Shown: positions 1 through 6,637 of the stretch, one piece after another | How positions within the stretch are numbered: the stretch's first letter is position 1 | How the letters are laid out: each line of letters starts with the position of its first letter | From: DASUZB01 sp036377075 | Lineage (GTDB): Bacteria > Actinomycetota > CALGFH01 | Length of the DNA stretch: 16,562 bases | Assembly (NCBI GenBank): GCA_036377075.1 | Contig: DASUZB010000174.1 | Location: 1-16,562, forward strand | Reading direction: 5' to 3' | The notes under the pieces: generated by a model | Databases searched by the model: none | What the model saw: the letters and a program-made list of their open reading frames with translations, nothing else | What the model was told of the DNA's origin: nothing | Made by a program: the position numbers and the translations under genes

Positions 1-610
1 TCCCGTCCGCGTCGGCGCTGGCCGGCAGCAGCCCGCGCACGGCCACCAGCCCGGCGCCACCGGTGAGGACCGCGACGGCCAGGAAGTGCACGCTGACGCC
101 GACCCCGAGGTGGGCGGCGAGGGTGCCGAGCGCCCCGCCAGCCATCCCGCCGAGGGTGAGCATGGCGTGCAGGCTCGACAGGATCGGGCGGCCGTAGCGG
201 CGCTCGACGGCGATGCCGTGGGCGTTCATGGCGACGTCCACCACGCTGTTGGCGAACGCCATGGCGAACAGGCCAGCGCAGAGGGCGGGGAGGCTCGGGG
301 CCAGCGCCGGACCGAGCAGCGTCATGGCGTAGGTCGGCACCGCCAGGCGCATGGCGGTCCGGCCCCCGGCTCGCGGGACCAGCACACCGCCGAGCTGCAG
401 TCCGGCGACGGCGCCGGCGTTCAGCGCCATGAAGGCGACGGCGAGCCGCGCGTCGTCGAGGCGCAGCCGCTGCTCGATCGCTGGGATGCGCGCCGCCCAG
501 GTGGCGAAGACGACGCCGGTGATGCAGAAGACGCCTGCCACGCCGGCGCGCGCCCGCCGCGGCAGGGCCGGCTGCCCGACCCCGCCCGTCCGGTGGAGGT
601 CCACCACCAT
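1..610 (-). CDS. MFS transporter, YbjJ-like (3' end off window)
   Basis: Predicted inner-membrane major facilitator permease. The ATG (complement of 608-610) is preceded by a GGAAGGAG ribosome site 6 nt away, and the frame stays open to base 1, giving about 203 residues of a protein usually near 400. After a short polar N-terminus (MVVDLHRTGGVGQPALPRR) come hydrophobic helices, including an early FCITGVVFATWAARIPAIEQ segment characteristic of the YbjJ-like MFS branch, the loop PRAGGRTAM after helix 2 (position of the MFS signature), and FANSVVDVAMNAHGI in the middle helices. It is divergent from the LacI-family gene with only 85 bp between the starts, and a double operator lies in the gap, so it is probably the regulator's target, perhaps a sugar or drug exporter/importer. 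The substrate cannot be told. Confidence 0.85.
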   Translation of the reverse strand, partial: MVVDLHRTGGVGQPALPRRARAGVAGVFCITGVVFATWAARIPAIEQRLRLDDARLAVAFMALNAGAVAGLQLGGVLVPRAGGRTAMRLAVPTYAMTLLGPALAPSLPALCAGLFAMAFANSVVDVAMNAHGIAVERRYGRPILSSLHAMLTLGGMAGGALGTLAAHLGVGVSVHFLAVAVLTGGAGLVAVRGLLPASADADG

Positions 611-630
611 CTCCGGCTCCTTCCCGTCGC

Positions 631-675
631 TTCTGGACCGGTTCAGGGTCTCCAGGATACTGAACCGGTCCAGAA
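631..675. promoter_or_regulatory. Double LacI-type operator (perfect 16-bp inverted repeat)
   Basis: TTCTGGACCGGTTCAG (631-646) and CTGAACCGGTCCAGAA (660-675) are exact reverse complements separated by 13 bp. Each arm contains its own near-palindrome, CTGRACCGGTYCAG, with a central CG as in LacI-family operators; the two centres (639/640 and 666/667) are 27 bp apart. The element sits between the divergent MFS and LacI-family genes and upstream of the -10-like TACACT. It most likely binds the neighbouring regulator and controls both genes. Confidence 0.8.
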
Positions 676-680
676 GGCGC

Positions 681-686
681 TACACT
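681..686 (+). promoter_or_regulatory. Candidate -10 element of the LacI-family gene (leaderless)
   Basis: TACACT fits the TAnnnT pattern and ends 9 nt before the ATG at 696. No Shine-Dalgarno sequence precedes that ATG, so transcription would start at or within a few nucleotides of the start codon. No convincing -35 is visible; its expected position overlaps the right operator arm, which suits repression. Confidence 0.4.
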
Positions 687-695
687 GCCGGGACG

Positions 696-1817
696 ATGTC
701 GAGCCACGAGGCGGGGGACCGGGCAAGCGTCACGCTGGCGACGCTCGCGCGCGAGCTGGGCGTGTCCAAGTCGACCGTCTCCAACGCCTACAACCGTCCC
801 GACCAGCTCAGCCCGGCGCTGCGGGCGAGGATCCTCGACGCCGCCCGGCGCCTCGGCTACCCCGGCCCGGACCCGCTGGCGGCGACCCTGAGCCGCGGCC
901 GGGTCGGCGCCATCGGGCTGGTCTTCTTCGACGACCCGCCCACGTATCCCCTCACCTTCGCCTTCACCGACCCGGTCCACGCGCTGTTCCTGCAGGGCGT
1001 GGCGGACGCCTGCGGCCGCGCCGGGGTCGGGCTGGTGCTGCTCGGCGGCGGCAAGGGCGGCGACCTGGTGCGGGCGGCACTGGTCGACGGCTTCATCTGC
1101 CAGTACGACGTGGCCGGGGACGAGCGCTTCCAGGCGGTCGCCGAGCGTGGCCTGCCGGTGGTGGTGGTCGACGGACCGCCCGATCCCGCCCCGGGTGGCG
1201 CCTCCTCGGGGGCGGTCCGCCGCGTCGGCGTCGACGACCGCGGCGCCGCCAGGGCCGCCGCCAGGCACCTGCTCGAGCTCGGCCACCGGGCCATCGGGGT
1301 GGTGGCGGCGCCGCTCTCGCCCGACGGCCACGACGGGCCGGCCGGGCCGCGACGCCAGCGCGACGCCCGCTACCACGTCATCCGCGAGCGCCTCGCCGGC
1401 TACCGGGCGGAGGTCGAGGCGGCCGGGCTGCCCTGGGCGGCCGTGCCGGTCGAGGAGCGCAGCCCCTACGGCCAGGAGGCCGGCCGGCGGGCGGCCGGCG
1501 CGCTGCTCGACCGGCCCGACCGTCCCAGCGCGCTGCTGGCGATGAGCGACGAGCTGGCGCTCGGCGCGCTGCGCGCCGCCGAGGAGCGCGGCCTGGACGT
1601 GCCCGGCCAGCTCTCGGTGGTCGGCTTCGACGACACCCCGGCCGCCGCCGGCGCCCGCCCGCCGCTGACCACCGTCCACCAGCCCCACCGCGACAAGGGC
1701 AGGATCGCCGCCGAGCTGCTGCTGCGGCCGGGCACGGGTGCGGCCACGCGCCGCACCCTCCCCGCCGACCTGGTGGTGCGCGGCTCGACCGCGCCACCGC
1801 CGGCGCCGCGCCGCTGA
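696..1817 (+). CDS. LacI-family transcriptional regulator
   Basis: DNA-binding regulator of 373 residues. The N-terminal helix-turn-helix spans about residues 12-34 (VTLATLARELGVSKSTVSNA) with a typical LacI recognition helix. The hinge region follows (about 50-65), then a periplasmic-binding-protein-like effector domain with VGAIGLVF, LVDGFI, VVVVDGP, RHLLELGHRAIGVV, SALLAMSDELALGALRAAEERGLDVP, LSVVGFDDTP and LTTVHQP, all standard LacI/GalR blocks. An insert rich in charged residues (about 208-232) precedes the third segment, as in a common actinobacterial subgroup. The start is ATG 696 because the helix-turn-helix follows directly; the open frame upstream is antisense to the MFS gene. It probably represses itself and the divergent transporter through the 631-675 operators. 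The ligand is unknown, presumably a sugar or related small molecule. Confidence 0.93.
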   Translation: MSSHEAGDRASVTLATLARELGVSKSTVSNAYNRPDQLSPALRARILDAARRLGYPGPDPLAATLSRGRVGAIGLVFFDDPPTYPLTFAFTDPVHALFLQGVADACGRAGVGLVLLGGGKGGDLVRAALVDGFICQYDVAGDERFQAVAERGLPVVVVDGPPDPAPGGASSGAVRRVGVDDRGAARAAARHLLELGHRAIGVVAAPLSPDGHDGPAGPRRQRDARYHVIRERLAGYRAEVEAAGLPWAAVPVEERSPYGQEAGRRAAGALLDRPDRPSALLAMSDELALGALRAAEERGLDVPGQLSVVGFDDTPAAAGARPPLTTVHQPHRDKGRIAAELLLRPGTGAATRRTLPADLVVRGSTAPPPAPRR

Positions 1818-1845
1818 GCCACCCGGGGATGCCTCCGACGGGCCA

Positions 1846-1875
1846 TTGGTCGCGCCAACGGGCCGGCGGCAGAAT
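1846..1875 (+). promoter_or_regulatory. Candidate promoter of the DNA ligase gene
   Basis: TTGGTC (1846-1851), an 18-bp spacer and CAGAAT (1870-1875) resemble a sigma-70 promoter. The -10 ends 7 nt before the ATG at 1883 and no ribosome site is present, so the transcript may be leaderless. The hexamers are imperfect matches. Confidence 0.35.
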
Positions 1876-1882
1876 TGACCCC

Positions 1883-2959
1883 ATGGACCTGCCCGTGATG
1901 CCGCCGGTGCGGCCGATGCTGGCCAAGCCGGTCTCGATCCTGCCCTCCGGCATGATCTACGAGCCGAAGTGGGACGGCTTCCGCACCATCGTCTTCCGCG
2001 ACGGTGACGAGGTCGAGCTCGGCAGCCGCAACGAGCGCCCGATGACCCGCTACCTCCCCGAGATCGTGGAGGCGGCGCGCGCCCAGCTCCCGCAGCGCTG
2101 CGTGGTCGACGGTGAGGTGGTGGTGCGCCAGGGCGAGCGGCTCGACTTCGAGGCGCTGCAGCAGCGCATCCACCCGGCCGCCTCCCGGGTGGAGCTGCTG
2201 GCGCGCGAGACGCCGGCCTCGTTCATCGCCTTCGACCTCCTCGCCCTCGGCGGCGACTCCCTGATGGAGCGGCCCTTCGCCGAGCGCCGCGCCGCCCTCG
2301 CCGAGGCGCTCGCCGGCGTCGAGCCGCCGATCCACCTCACCGTGTCGACCGGCTCCGAGCGGCTCGCCCAGCGCTGGTTCCGGGTGTTCGAGGGCGCCGG
2401 CCTCGACGGCGTCATCGCCAAGCCGCGCGACGTCCTGTACCTGCCCGACCAGCGGGTCATGTTCAAGGTCAAGCACGAGCGCACCGCCGACTGCGTGGTG
2501 GCCGGGTTCCGCTGGCACAAGAAGGGGCCGGTGGTCGGCTCCCTGCTGCTGGGCATCTACGACGGCGGCCGCCTGCACCACGTCGGCGTCTCCGCCTCGT
2601 TCCCGATGGAGCGCCGCCGCGAGCTGCTCGACGAGCTCGCCCCCTACCGGCTCGGGCCCGGCGACCCGCACCCCTGGCTCGGCGGCCAGGGCGCCCAGCG
2701 GATCCCCGGGGGCGTGCCGTCGCGCTGGAACGCCAAGAAGGACCTGTCCTGGGAGCCGCTCGCCCCCGAGCTGGTGGTGGAGGTCGCCTACGACCACATG
2801 GAGGGTAACCGCTTCCGCCACACCGCCCAGTTCCGCCGCTGGCGCCCGGACCGCACCCCCGAGTCCTGCACCTACGAGCAGCTCGAGCAGCCGGTCCTGT
2901 TCGACCTCAGCCGGGTGCTGGCCGGCGACGCCGGCGAGGAGCCGCCGGCCAGTTCCTGA
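1883..2959 (+). CDS. ligC: ATP-dependent DNA ligase, LigC type
   Basis: Seals DNA nicks using ATP through a lysyl-adenylate intermediate; a cytoplasmic repair enzyme. The 358 residues match the usual length of actinobacterial LigC. Motif I is EPKWDGFR with the adenylated lysine at K29 and R34 after it; motif Ia is near SRNERPMTRYLPEIV; motif III is FIAFDLLALGG (about 114-124); motif IV is DGVIAKP (175-181); motif V is MFKVKHERTADCVV, with K195 and K197. The oligonucleotide-binding domain covers about 205-335 and ends with the RHTAQFRRWRPDR block. No primase or nuclease domain is fused, unlike LigD. No Ku gene is in the window. The same frame stays open far upstream, but that stretch is antisense to MFS and out of frame with the LacI-family gene, so ATG 1883 is the start. 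Confidence 0.93.
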   Translation: MDLPVMPPVRPMLAKPVSILPSGMIYEPKWDGFRTIVFRDGDEVELGSRNERPMTRYLPEIVEAARAQLPQRCVVDGEVVVRQGERLDFEALQQRIHPAASRVELLARETPASFIAFDLLALGGDSLMERPFAERRAALAEALAGVEPPIHLTVSTGSERLAQRWFRVFEGAGLDGVIAKPRDVLYLPDQRVMFKVKHERTADCVVAGFRWHKKGPVVGSLLLGIYDGGRLHHVGVSASFPMERRRELLDELAPYRLGPGDPHPWLGGQGAQRIPGGVPSRWNAKKDLSWEPLAPELVVEVAYDHMEGNRFRHTAQFRRWRPDRTPESCTYEQLEQPVLFDLSRVLAGDAGEEPPASS

Positions 2960-3047
2960 ACCCGGCCTGGTTCGCGGACGTCCCAAGGGGAACCCAACGG
3001 GCCGCGGAGCAGGCGCGCCCGCAGGACGAGCGCGAGAGGAGGGCGCC

Positions 3048-3479
3048 GTGATCGCGGAGTTCAAGGCGGACGAGGTCCGCTGGGAAGGGGAGCGGCCGGC
3101 CGCCGTCGGCGACCAGGAGCTGGCGGTGCCCACCCGGATCGTGCGCACCGCCGCCGGGTTCTGGGGGATCTACGCCAGGGGCGAGGAGGTGCTGATCGTC
3201 CACCCGGGCGGGGCGCTCGGCGGGCCGCCCGGCGAGGTCCGCGAGCGCCTCCGGGCGGTCGCGGACGACCAGGACGCCGACCGCGCCGACCGCGACGCGG
3301 CCGCCTCGTTCCTGCCCTACCTGGGCGACGACGACCCCGGCGCGGCCGGCGAGGTGCCCCGCTCGCCAGCCGCCGACGGCAGCGGCCCGCCGCCGACCTA
3401 CCGGCTGAGCGACGCCACCAACTCGCCGCCCAACCCGATGCCGCCCTACAGCGGTCCGGAGCACGGCCGCGGGGACTGA
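3048..3479 (+). CDS. Hypothetical acidic, proline-rich small protein
   Basis: A 143-residue protein that I do not recognise. The GTG start has a strong site, GAGAGGAGGG, about 5 nt upstream, which argues that it is translated. The first 60 residues look folded, alternating hydrophobic and charged positions with IVRTAAGFWGIYARGEEVLIV. The middle (about 61-95) is acidic and likely helical (EVRERLRAVADDQDADRADR). The last 45 residues are rich in Pro, Gly and Ser and probably disordered. There is no signal peptide or membrane segment. It lies 88 bp after the DNA ligase on the same strand and ends before a convergent lipoprotein gene. It could be co-transcribed with the ligase, but no function follows from that. 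Confidence 0.6.
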   Translation: MIAEFKADEVRWEGERPAAVGDQELAVPTRIVRTAAGFWGIYARGEEVLIVHPGGALGGPPGEVRERLRAVADDQDADRADRDAAASFLPYLGDDDPGAAGEVPRSPAADGSGPPPTYRLSDATNSPPNPMPPYSGPEHGRGD

Positions 3480-3528
3480 CCACCGGCCGGTGGAGGGCTG
3501 AGGGCGCGCGAGTCGGCGGCACGCGCCC
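3480..3528. terminator. Candidate bidirectional terminator hairpins
   Basis: Between two convergent genes lie a perfect 14-bp palindrome, CCACCGGCCGGTGG (3480-3493, starting at the base after the stop codon), and an inverted repeat GGGCGCG/CGCGCCC (3502-3508 and 3522-3528, 13-nt loop). The location suits transcription termination from both sides, but there is no T-tract, so this is not a canonical intrinsic terminator. Confidence 0.4.
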
Positions 3529-3552
3529 CCAGCCGGTCCTGCTCGGGCCCGG

Positions 3553-4341
3553 TCAGCGCACCAGCTCGAAGCGGAGCAGCTCCTCCCGGTCCGCGCCGCC
3601 CGAGACGGTGACGGCCAGCACCGGCCCGATCCCTTGCACGTAGTACTTGTGCTCGACCACGTCCGGCTCGAGCGGGGTGAAGTCCTTGGTCAGCAGCGCG
3701 TGGTCGAAGGGGCCGTTGGGCACCTTGCCCTTGCCGTCGACGCTGAGCACGGTGGCCTTGTCCTCGGCCTCGCCCTTGAGGTACTCCTGCCGGTAGGCCA
3801 TGCCGGGGGTCGGCCTGGCGGGGATCACGATGCCCGGCTGGGCGCCCTTGACGCCGGCCTCCCACGACCCCTCGGTCGTCTTCACCTTGCCGTTCTCGAA
3901 CTCCTTGGTGTCCTCGCCCAGGTACCAGACGTTGCCGTCGGCATCCTGCGCGTACCAGTCGAAGGTGTCCTCGGCCACCTGCCCGTCCTCGGTCAGGACG
4001 TCGTGGACGACCCTGGCCTCGATGCCCATGATGGTCCTGGTCTTGTCGGTGACGGTGATGTTGACGCGCTTGTCGGCGCCATGGCCGTCGGTCTCGCGGA
4101 AGGTCCAGTGGCTGCCGGGCTTCATCGGCCAGTAGGGGTTGTCGATCTGGCTGGTGAAGGTCGACGGGTCGAGGTGCACGGGCTCGCTGCCGCGCGGGAT
4201 CGGAACTGGCTGCCCGTTGCCCTTGGCGGCTGACTGGCTGTTGCCTTCCACCTGGGGACTTGGGCTGCCCGACTTGCCGCCGCACCCGGACACGGCGGCG
4301 GCGAGGAGCAGGGTCATGAGGGCAAGGCTTGCACGGCGCAC
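3553..4341 (-). CDS. Secreted lipoprotein of unknown function
   Basis: A 262-residue protein with a lipoprotein signal peptide: MRRASLALMTLLLAAAVSGC, giving a VSGC lipobox with the lipidated cysteine at C20. A Ser/Gly/Gln-rich linker runs to about residue 45, followed by a predicted beta-rich extracytoplasmic domain with IDNPYWPMKPGSHWTFRET, NVWYLGEDTKEFENGK and LEPDVVEHKYYVQGIG. I recall similar proteins widely in soil bacteria but no assigned function. The start is GTG (complement of 4339-4341) with AGGAGG 4 nt upstream. It is divergent from the response regulator/kinase pair, 193 bp between starts, so it may be a target of that system or a periplasmic partner of the sensor. Its base composition looks less GC-rich than the neighbours. 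Lipoprotein status is secure; function is open. Confidence 0.85.
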   Translation of the reverse strand: MRRASLALMTLLLAAAVSGCGGKSGSPSPQVEGNSQSAAKGNGQPVPIPRGSEPVHLDPSTFTSQIDNPYWPMKPGSHWTFRETDGHGADKRVNITVTDKTRTIMGIEARVVHDVLTEDGQVAEDTFDWYAQDADGNVWYLGEDTKEFENGKVKTTEGSWEAGVKGAQPGIVIPARPTPGMAYRQEYLKGEAEDKATVLSVDGKGKVPNGPFDHALLTKDFTPLEPDVVEHKYYVQGIGPVLAVTVSGGADREELLRFELVR

Positions 4342-4413
4342 AAGGCCTCCTTACTGGGTGGAACCGGGGGGACCGTAAGGGGGTACGGCTTGCAGCCACC
4401 GTATGCACCGAGC

Positions 4414-4430
4414 ATGAGATGCTGATGAGA
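4414..4430 (+). promoter_or_regulatory. Candidate response-regulator box (direct repeat, 11-bp period)
   Basis: ATGAGA occurs at 4414-4419 and again at 4425-4430, 11 bp apart, which is one helical turn and the usual spacing of OmpR/PhoB-family half-sites. The same place also has an inverted repeat, AGCAT-GAG-ATGCT (4411-4423). It lies upstream of the candidate promoter at 4451-4478, where an activator would bind. Short repeats can arise by chance. Confidence 0.35.
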
Positions 4431-4450
4431 GCCAGCGGCGCTGGTGTGCA

Positions 4451-4478
4451 TTGCGCTTTCGCGCCGCGTGTCTAGGCT
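4451..4478 (+). promoter_or_regulatory. Candidate promoter of the two-component operon
   Basis: TTGCGC (4451-4456), a 16-bp spacer and TAGGCT (4473-4478, TAnnnT) form a sigma-70-like promoter. Transcription would start near 4485, leaving a leader of about 50 nt with the GGGGGAGG ribosome site at 4523-4530. Confidence 0.4.
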
Positions 4479-4534
4479 TGTGGCACACCGGTCTGCGTTG
4501 TCCGGATCGCGCGGAACCGAACGGGGGAGGGGTC

Positions 4535-5215
4535 GTGCGCGCGCTGGTGGTTGAGGACGAGTTGAAGATGGCGGCGCTGGTGCGGCGGGGACTGGTCGAG
4601 GAGGGCTACGCCGCCGACGTCGCCCGGACGGGGGAGGACGCCCTCTGGATGGCGCAGGCGACGCCCTACGACGCCATCGTCCTGGACGTGATGCTGCCCG
4701 ACCTCGACGGCTTCGACCTCTGCCGCGAGCTGCGCGAGAACGGCGTCTGGTCCCCGGTGCTGATGCTGACCGCGCGCGACGGCGTCGAGGACCGCGTCGC
4801 CGGTCTCGACAGCGGCGCCGACGACTACCTGACCAAGCCGTTCTCCTTCGCCGAGCTGCTGGCGCGGCTGCGGGCGCTGACCCGCCGCGGACCGGCCGAG
4901 CGTCCCACCGTGCTGACGGTGGGGCCGCTGCGGCTGGACCCGGCGACGCGGCAGGTGTGGCGCGGCGACGCCGAGGTGGAGCTGTCGGCCAAGGAGTTCG
5001 CGCTGCTCGAGACGTTCATGCGCCGCCCCGGGCAGGTCCTCTCCCGCCTCGACCTGCTCGACCACGCCTGGGACTACGGCTACGAGAACCGCTCCAACGT
5101 GGTCGACGTCTACGTCCGCTACCTGCGGGCGAAGATCGACCGCCCCTTCGGGCGCCACTCGATCGAGACGGTCAGGGGGGCCGGCTACCGGCTGCGCCAG
5201 GACGGCGGCGGGTGA
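4535..5215 (+). CDS. OmpR/PhoB-family response regulator
   Basis: Cytoplasmic response regulator of 226 residues. The receiver domain (1-115) has the acidic pair E7-D8, phospho-acceptor D51 (AIVLDVMLPDLDG), T79 (LMLTARD) and K101 (DYLTKPF), so all catalytic positions are present. The C-terminal winged-helix domain (about 128-224) has the OmpR features ELSAKEFALLETFMRRPGQV, the recognition-helix region YENRSNVVDVYVRYLRAKID and the closing wing ETVRGAGYRL. The start is GTG 4535 with GGGGGAGG 4 nt upstream; the in-frame ATG at 4451 would add 28 atypical residues and lies in the candidate promoter. The stop overlaps the kinase start (GTGA), implying coupled translation. Likely targets are its own operon and the divergent lipoprotein. 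Confidence 0.96.
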   Translation: MRALVVEDELKMAALVRRGLVEEGYAADVARTGEDALWMAQATPYDAIVLDVMLPDLDGFDLCRELRENGVWSPVLMLTARDGVEDRVAGLDSGADDYLTKPFSFAELLARLRALTRRGPAERPTVLTVGPLRLDPATRQVWRGDAEVELSAKEFALLETFMRRPGQVLSRLDLLDHAWDYGYENRSNVVDVYVRYLRAKIDRPFGRHSIETVRGAGYRLRQDGGG

Positions 5216-6630
5216 GGCCCCCTCGGGTCCTGGCGCGGCTGCCGATCCGGCTGCGGCTGCTGCTCACCTTCGTGGTGGTGATGACCGCGGTCCTCTTCGC
5301 CACCGGGCTGTTCCTCTACGCCCGCGTCGGCGCCGCGCTCGACCGCACCATCGACCAGAGCCTGCGGGCACGCGCCAGCGACGTCGTCGCGCTGGTCGGC
5401 CAGGCCGGCCCCGGGCCGTGGGAGCAGGGGAGCAACCGGCTCGACCAGCAGGGCCAGAACTTCGTGCAGGTGATCGACGAGACCGGCACGGTGGTCGACA
5501 GCCCGCCCCAGGTCGGCCCCAACCGCCTGCTGAGCGAGGCCGAGGCGGCGCGGGCGGCCAGCACCACGGTGCTGATCCCGCAGCGGCGGCTGCCGGGCTC
5601 GGACGACCCGGCGCGGCTGCTGGCGACACCGGTGCTGGCGGACGGTGGGCGGCGCTTCGTGGTGGTCGTCGGCGCCTCCCTGGAGGTGCGCGGGGACGCG
5701 CTCGAGAGCCTGGTGACGCAGCTGCTGATCGGCGGGCCCCTGGCGCTGCTGCTGTCGTCGCTGGCCGCCTGGGGCCTGGCCACGGCGGCGCTGCGGCCGG
5801 TGGAGTCGATGCGCCGCGAGGCGGAGGCGGTCTCGGCCAGCGAGCCCGGCCGCCGGCTGCCGCTGCCGCCAGCCCGCGACGAGGTGGGCCGGCTCGGGGC
5901 GACGCTCAACACCATGCTCGGGCGGCTGGAGACGGCGCTCGCGCGCGAGCGGCGCTTCGTCTCCGACGCCAGCCACGAGCTGCGCACCCCGCTGGCGGCA
6001 CTGCGGACCGAGCTGGAGCTGGCGCTGTGGCGCAAGCGCACGCCCGAGGAGCTCGAGCAGGCGGTGCGCTCGGCGGCGGAGGAGACCGAGCGGCTCTCCC
6101 ACCTCGCCGAGGACCTGTTGGTCCTGGCGCGCTCCGAGAACGGCATGCTGCCGGTGCAGCGGCAGCGGTTGGAGGCGGAAGAGCTGCTCGCCGACGTGCA
6201 GGCGCGCTACAGCCGTCGGGCCGCCCTGGCCGGCCGCCGCCTGGAGGTCCACAGCGACGACCGGCTGGTGCTGTTCGTCGACCGCCTGCGCGCCGAGCAG
6301 GCACTCGGGAACCTGGTCGAGAACGCCCTGCGGCACGGCCGCGGCCCCATCACGGTGCGGGCCGCCCGCGGCGATGGCCGGGTCGAGCTGCGCGTCCGCG
6401 ACCAGGGTCCGGGGTTCTCGCCCGACTTCGTCGCGCACGCGTTCGACCCCTTCAGCCGCGGCGACCCGGCACGGCCGGGCCCCGGCGCGGGGCTCGGGCT
6501 GGCGATCGTCGACGTGATCGCCCGCGCCCACGGCGGCGTGGCGCACGCGGAGAACCGCGACGGCGGCGCCGAGGTCTGGCTGGACCTTCCCGACGACCTC
6601 GACGGGGGCCGCCCGGTGGCTACGCGGTGA
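5212..6630 (+). CDS. Membrane sensor histidine kinase
   Basis: Partner kinase of the upstream response regulator, 472 residues. The first membrane helix is at about 14-36 and the second at about 171-195; between them lies an extracytoplasmic sensor domain of about 135 residues with no recognised fold (it includes FVQVIDETGTVVDSPPQVG). A HAMP linker follows (about 196-245), then the phospho-acceptor H255 in SDASHELRTPLAALRTE. The ATPase domain shows the N box NLVENALRH (N367, N371), the G1 box RDQGPGF (D397, G399, G401) and the G2 box GAGLGLAIV (G425-G429). The GTG start at 5212 overlaps the regulator stop by 4 nt. The arrangement resembles CutS/QseC-like kinases. The stimulus is unknown. The gene ends only 7 nt from the convergent SorC-family gene. 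Confidence 0.95.
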   Translation: MRPPRVLARLPIRLRLLLTFVVVMTAVLFATGLFLYARVGAALDRTIDQSLRARASDVVALVGQAGPGPWEQGSNRLDQQGQNFVQVIDETGTVVDSPPQVGPNRLLSEAEAARAASTTVLIPQRRLPGSDDPARLLATPVLADGGRRFVVVVGASLEVRGDALESLVTQLLIGGPLALLLSSLAAWGLATAALRPVESMRREAEAVSASEPGRRLPLPPARDEVGRLGATLNTMLGRLETALARERRFVSDASHELRTPLAALRTELELALWRKRTPEELEQAVRSAAEETERLSHLAEDLLVLARSENGMLPVQRQRLEAEELLADVQARYSRRAALAGRRLEVHSDDRLVLFVDRLRAEQALGNLVENALRHGRGPITVRAARGDGRVELRVRDQGPGFSPDFVAHAFDPFSRGDPARPGPGAGLGLAIVDVIARAHGGVAHAENRDGGAEVWLDLPDDLDGGRPVATR

Positions 6631-6637
6631 ACACAGC

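Noticed and set aside
86..1882. Long plus-strand open frame upstream of and in frame with the ligase
   Set aside because: It is antisense to the MFS gene and out of frame with the LacI-family gene; composition is Arg/Gly/Pro-rich. High GC makes such frames open by chance.
1466..3148. Long minus-strand open frame opposite the LacI-family and ligase genes
   Set aside because: The opposite strand encodes proteins with full family motifs; this frame shows none and has no ribosome site.
4451..4534. Earlier in-frame ATG start for the response regulator
   Set aside because: It would add 28 residues unlike any receiver domain and overlap the likely promoter; GTG 4535 has a good ribosome site and starts at the conserved first strand.
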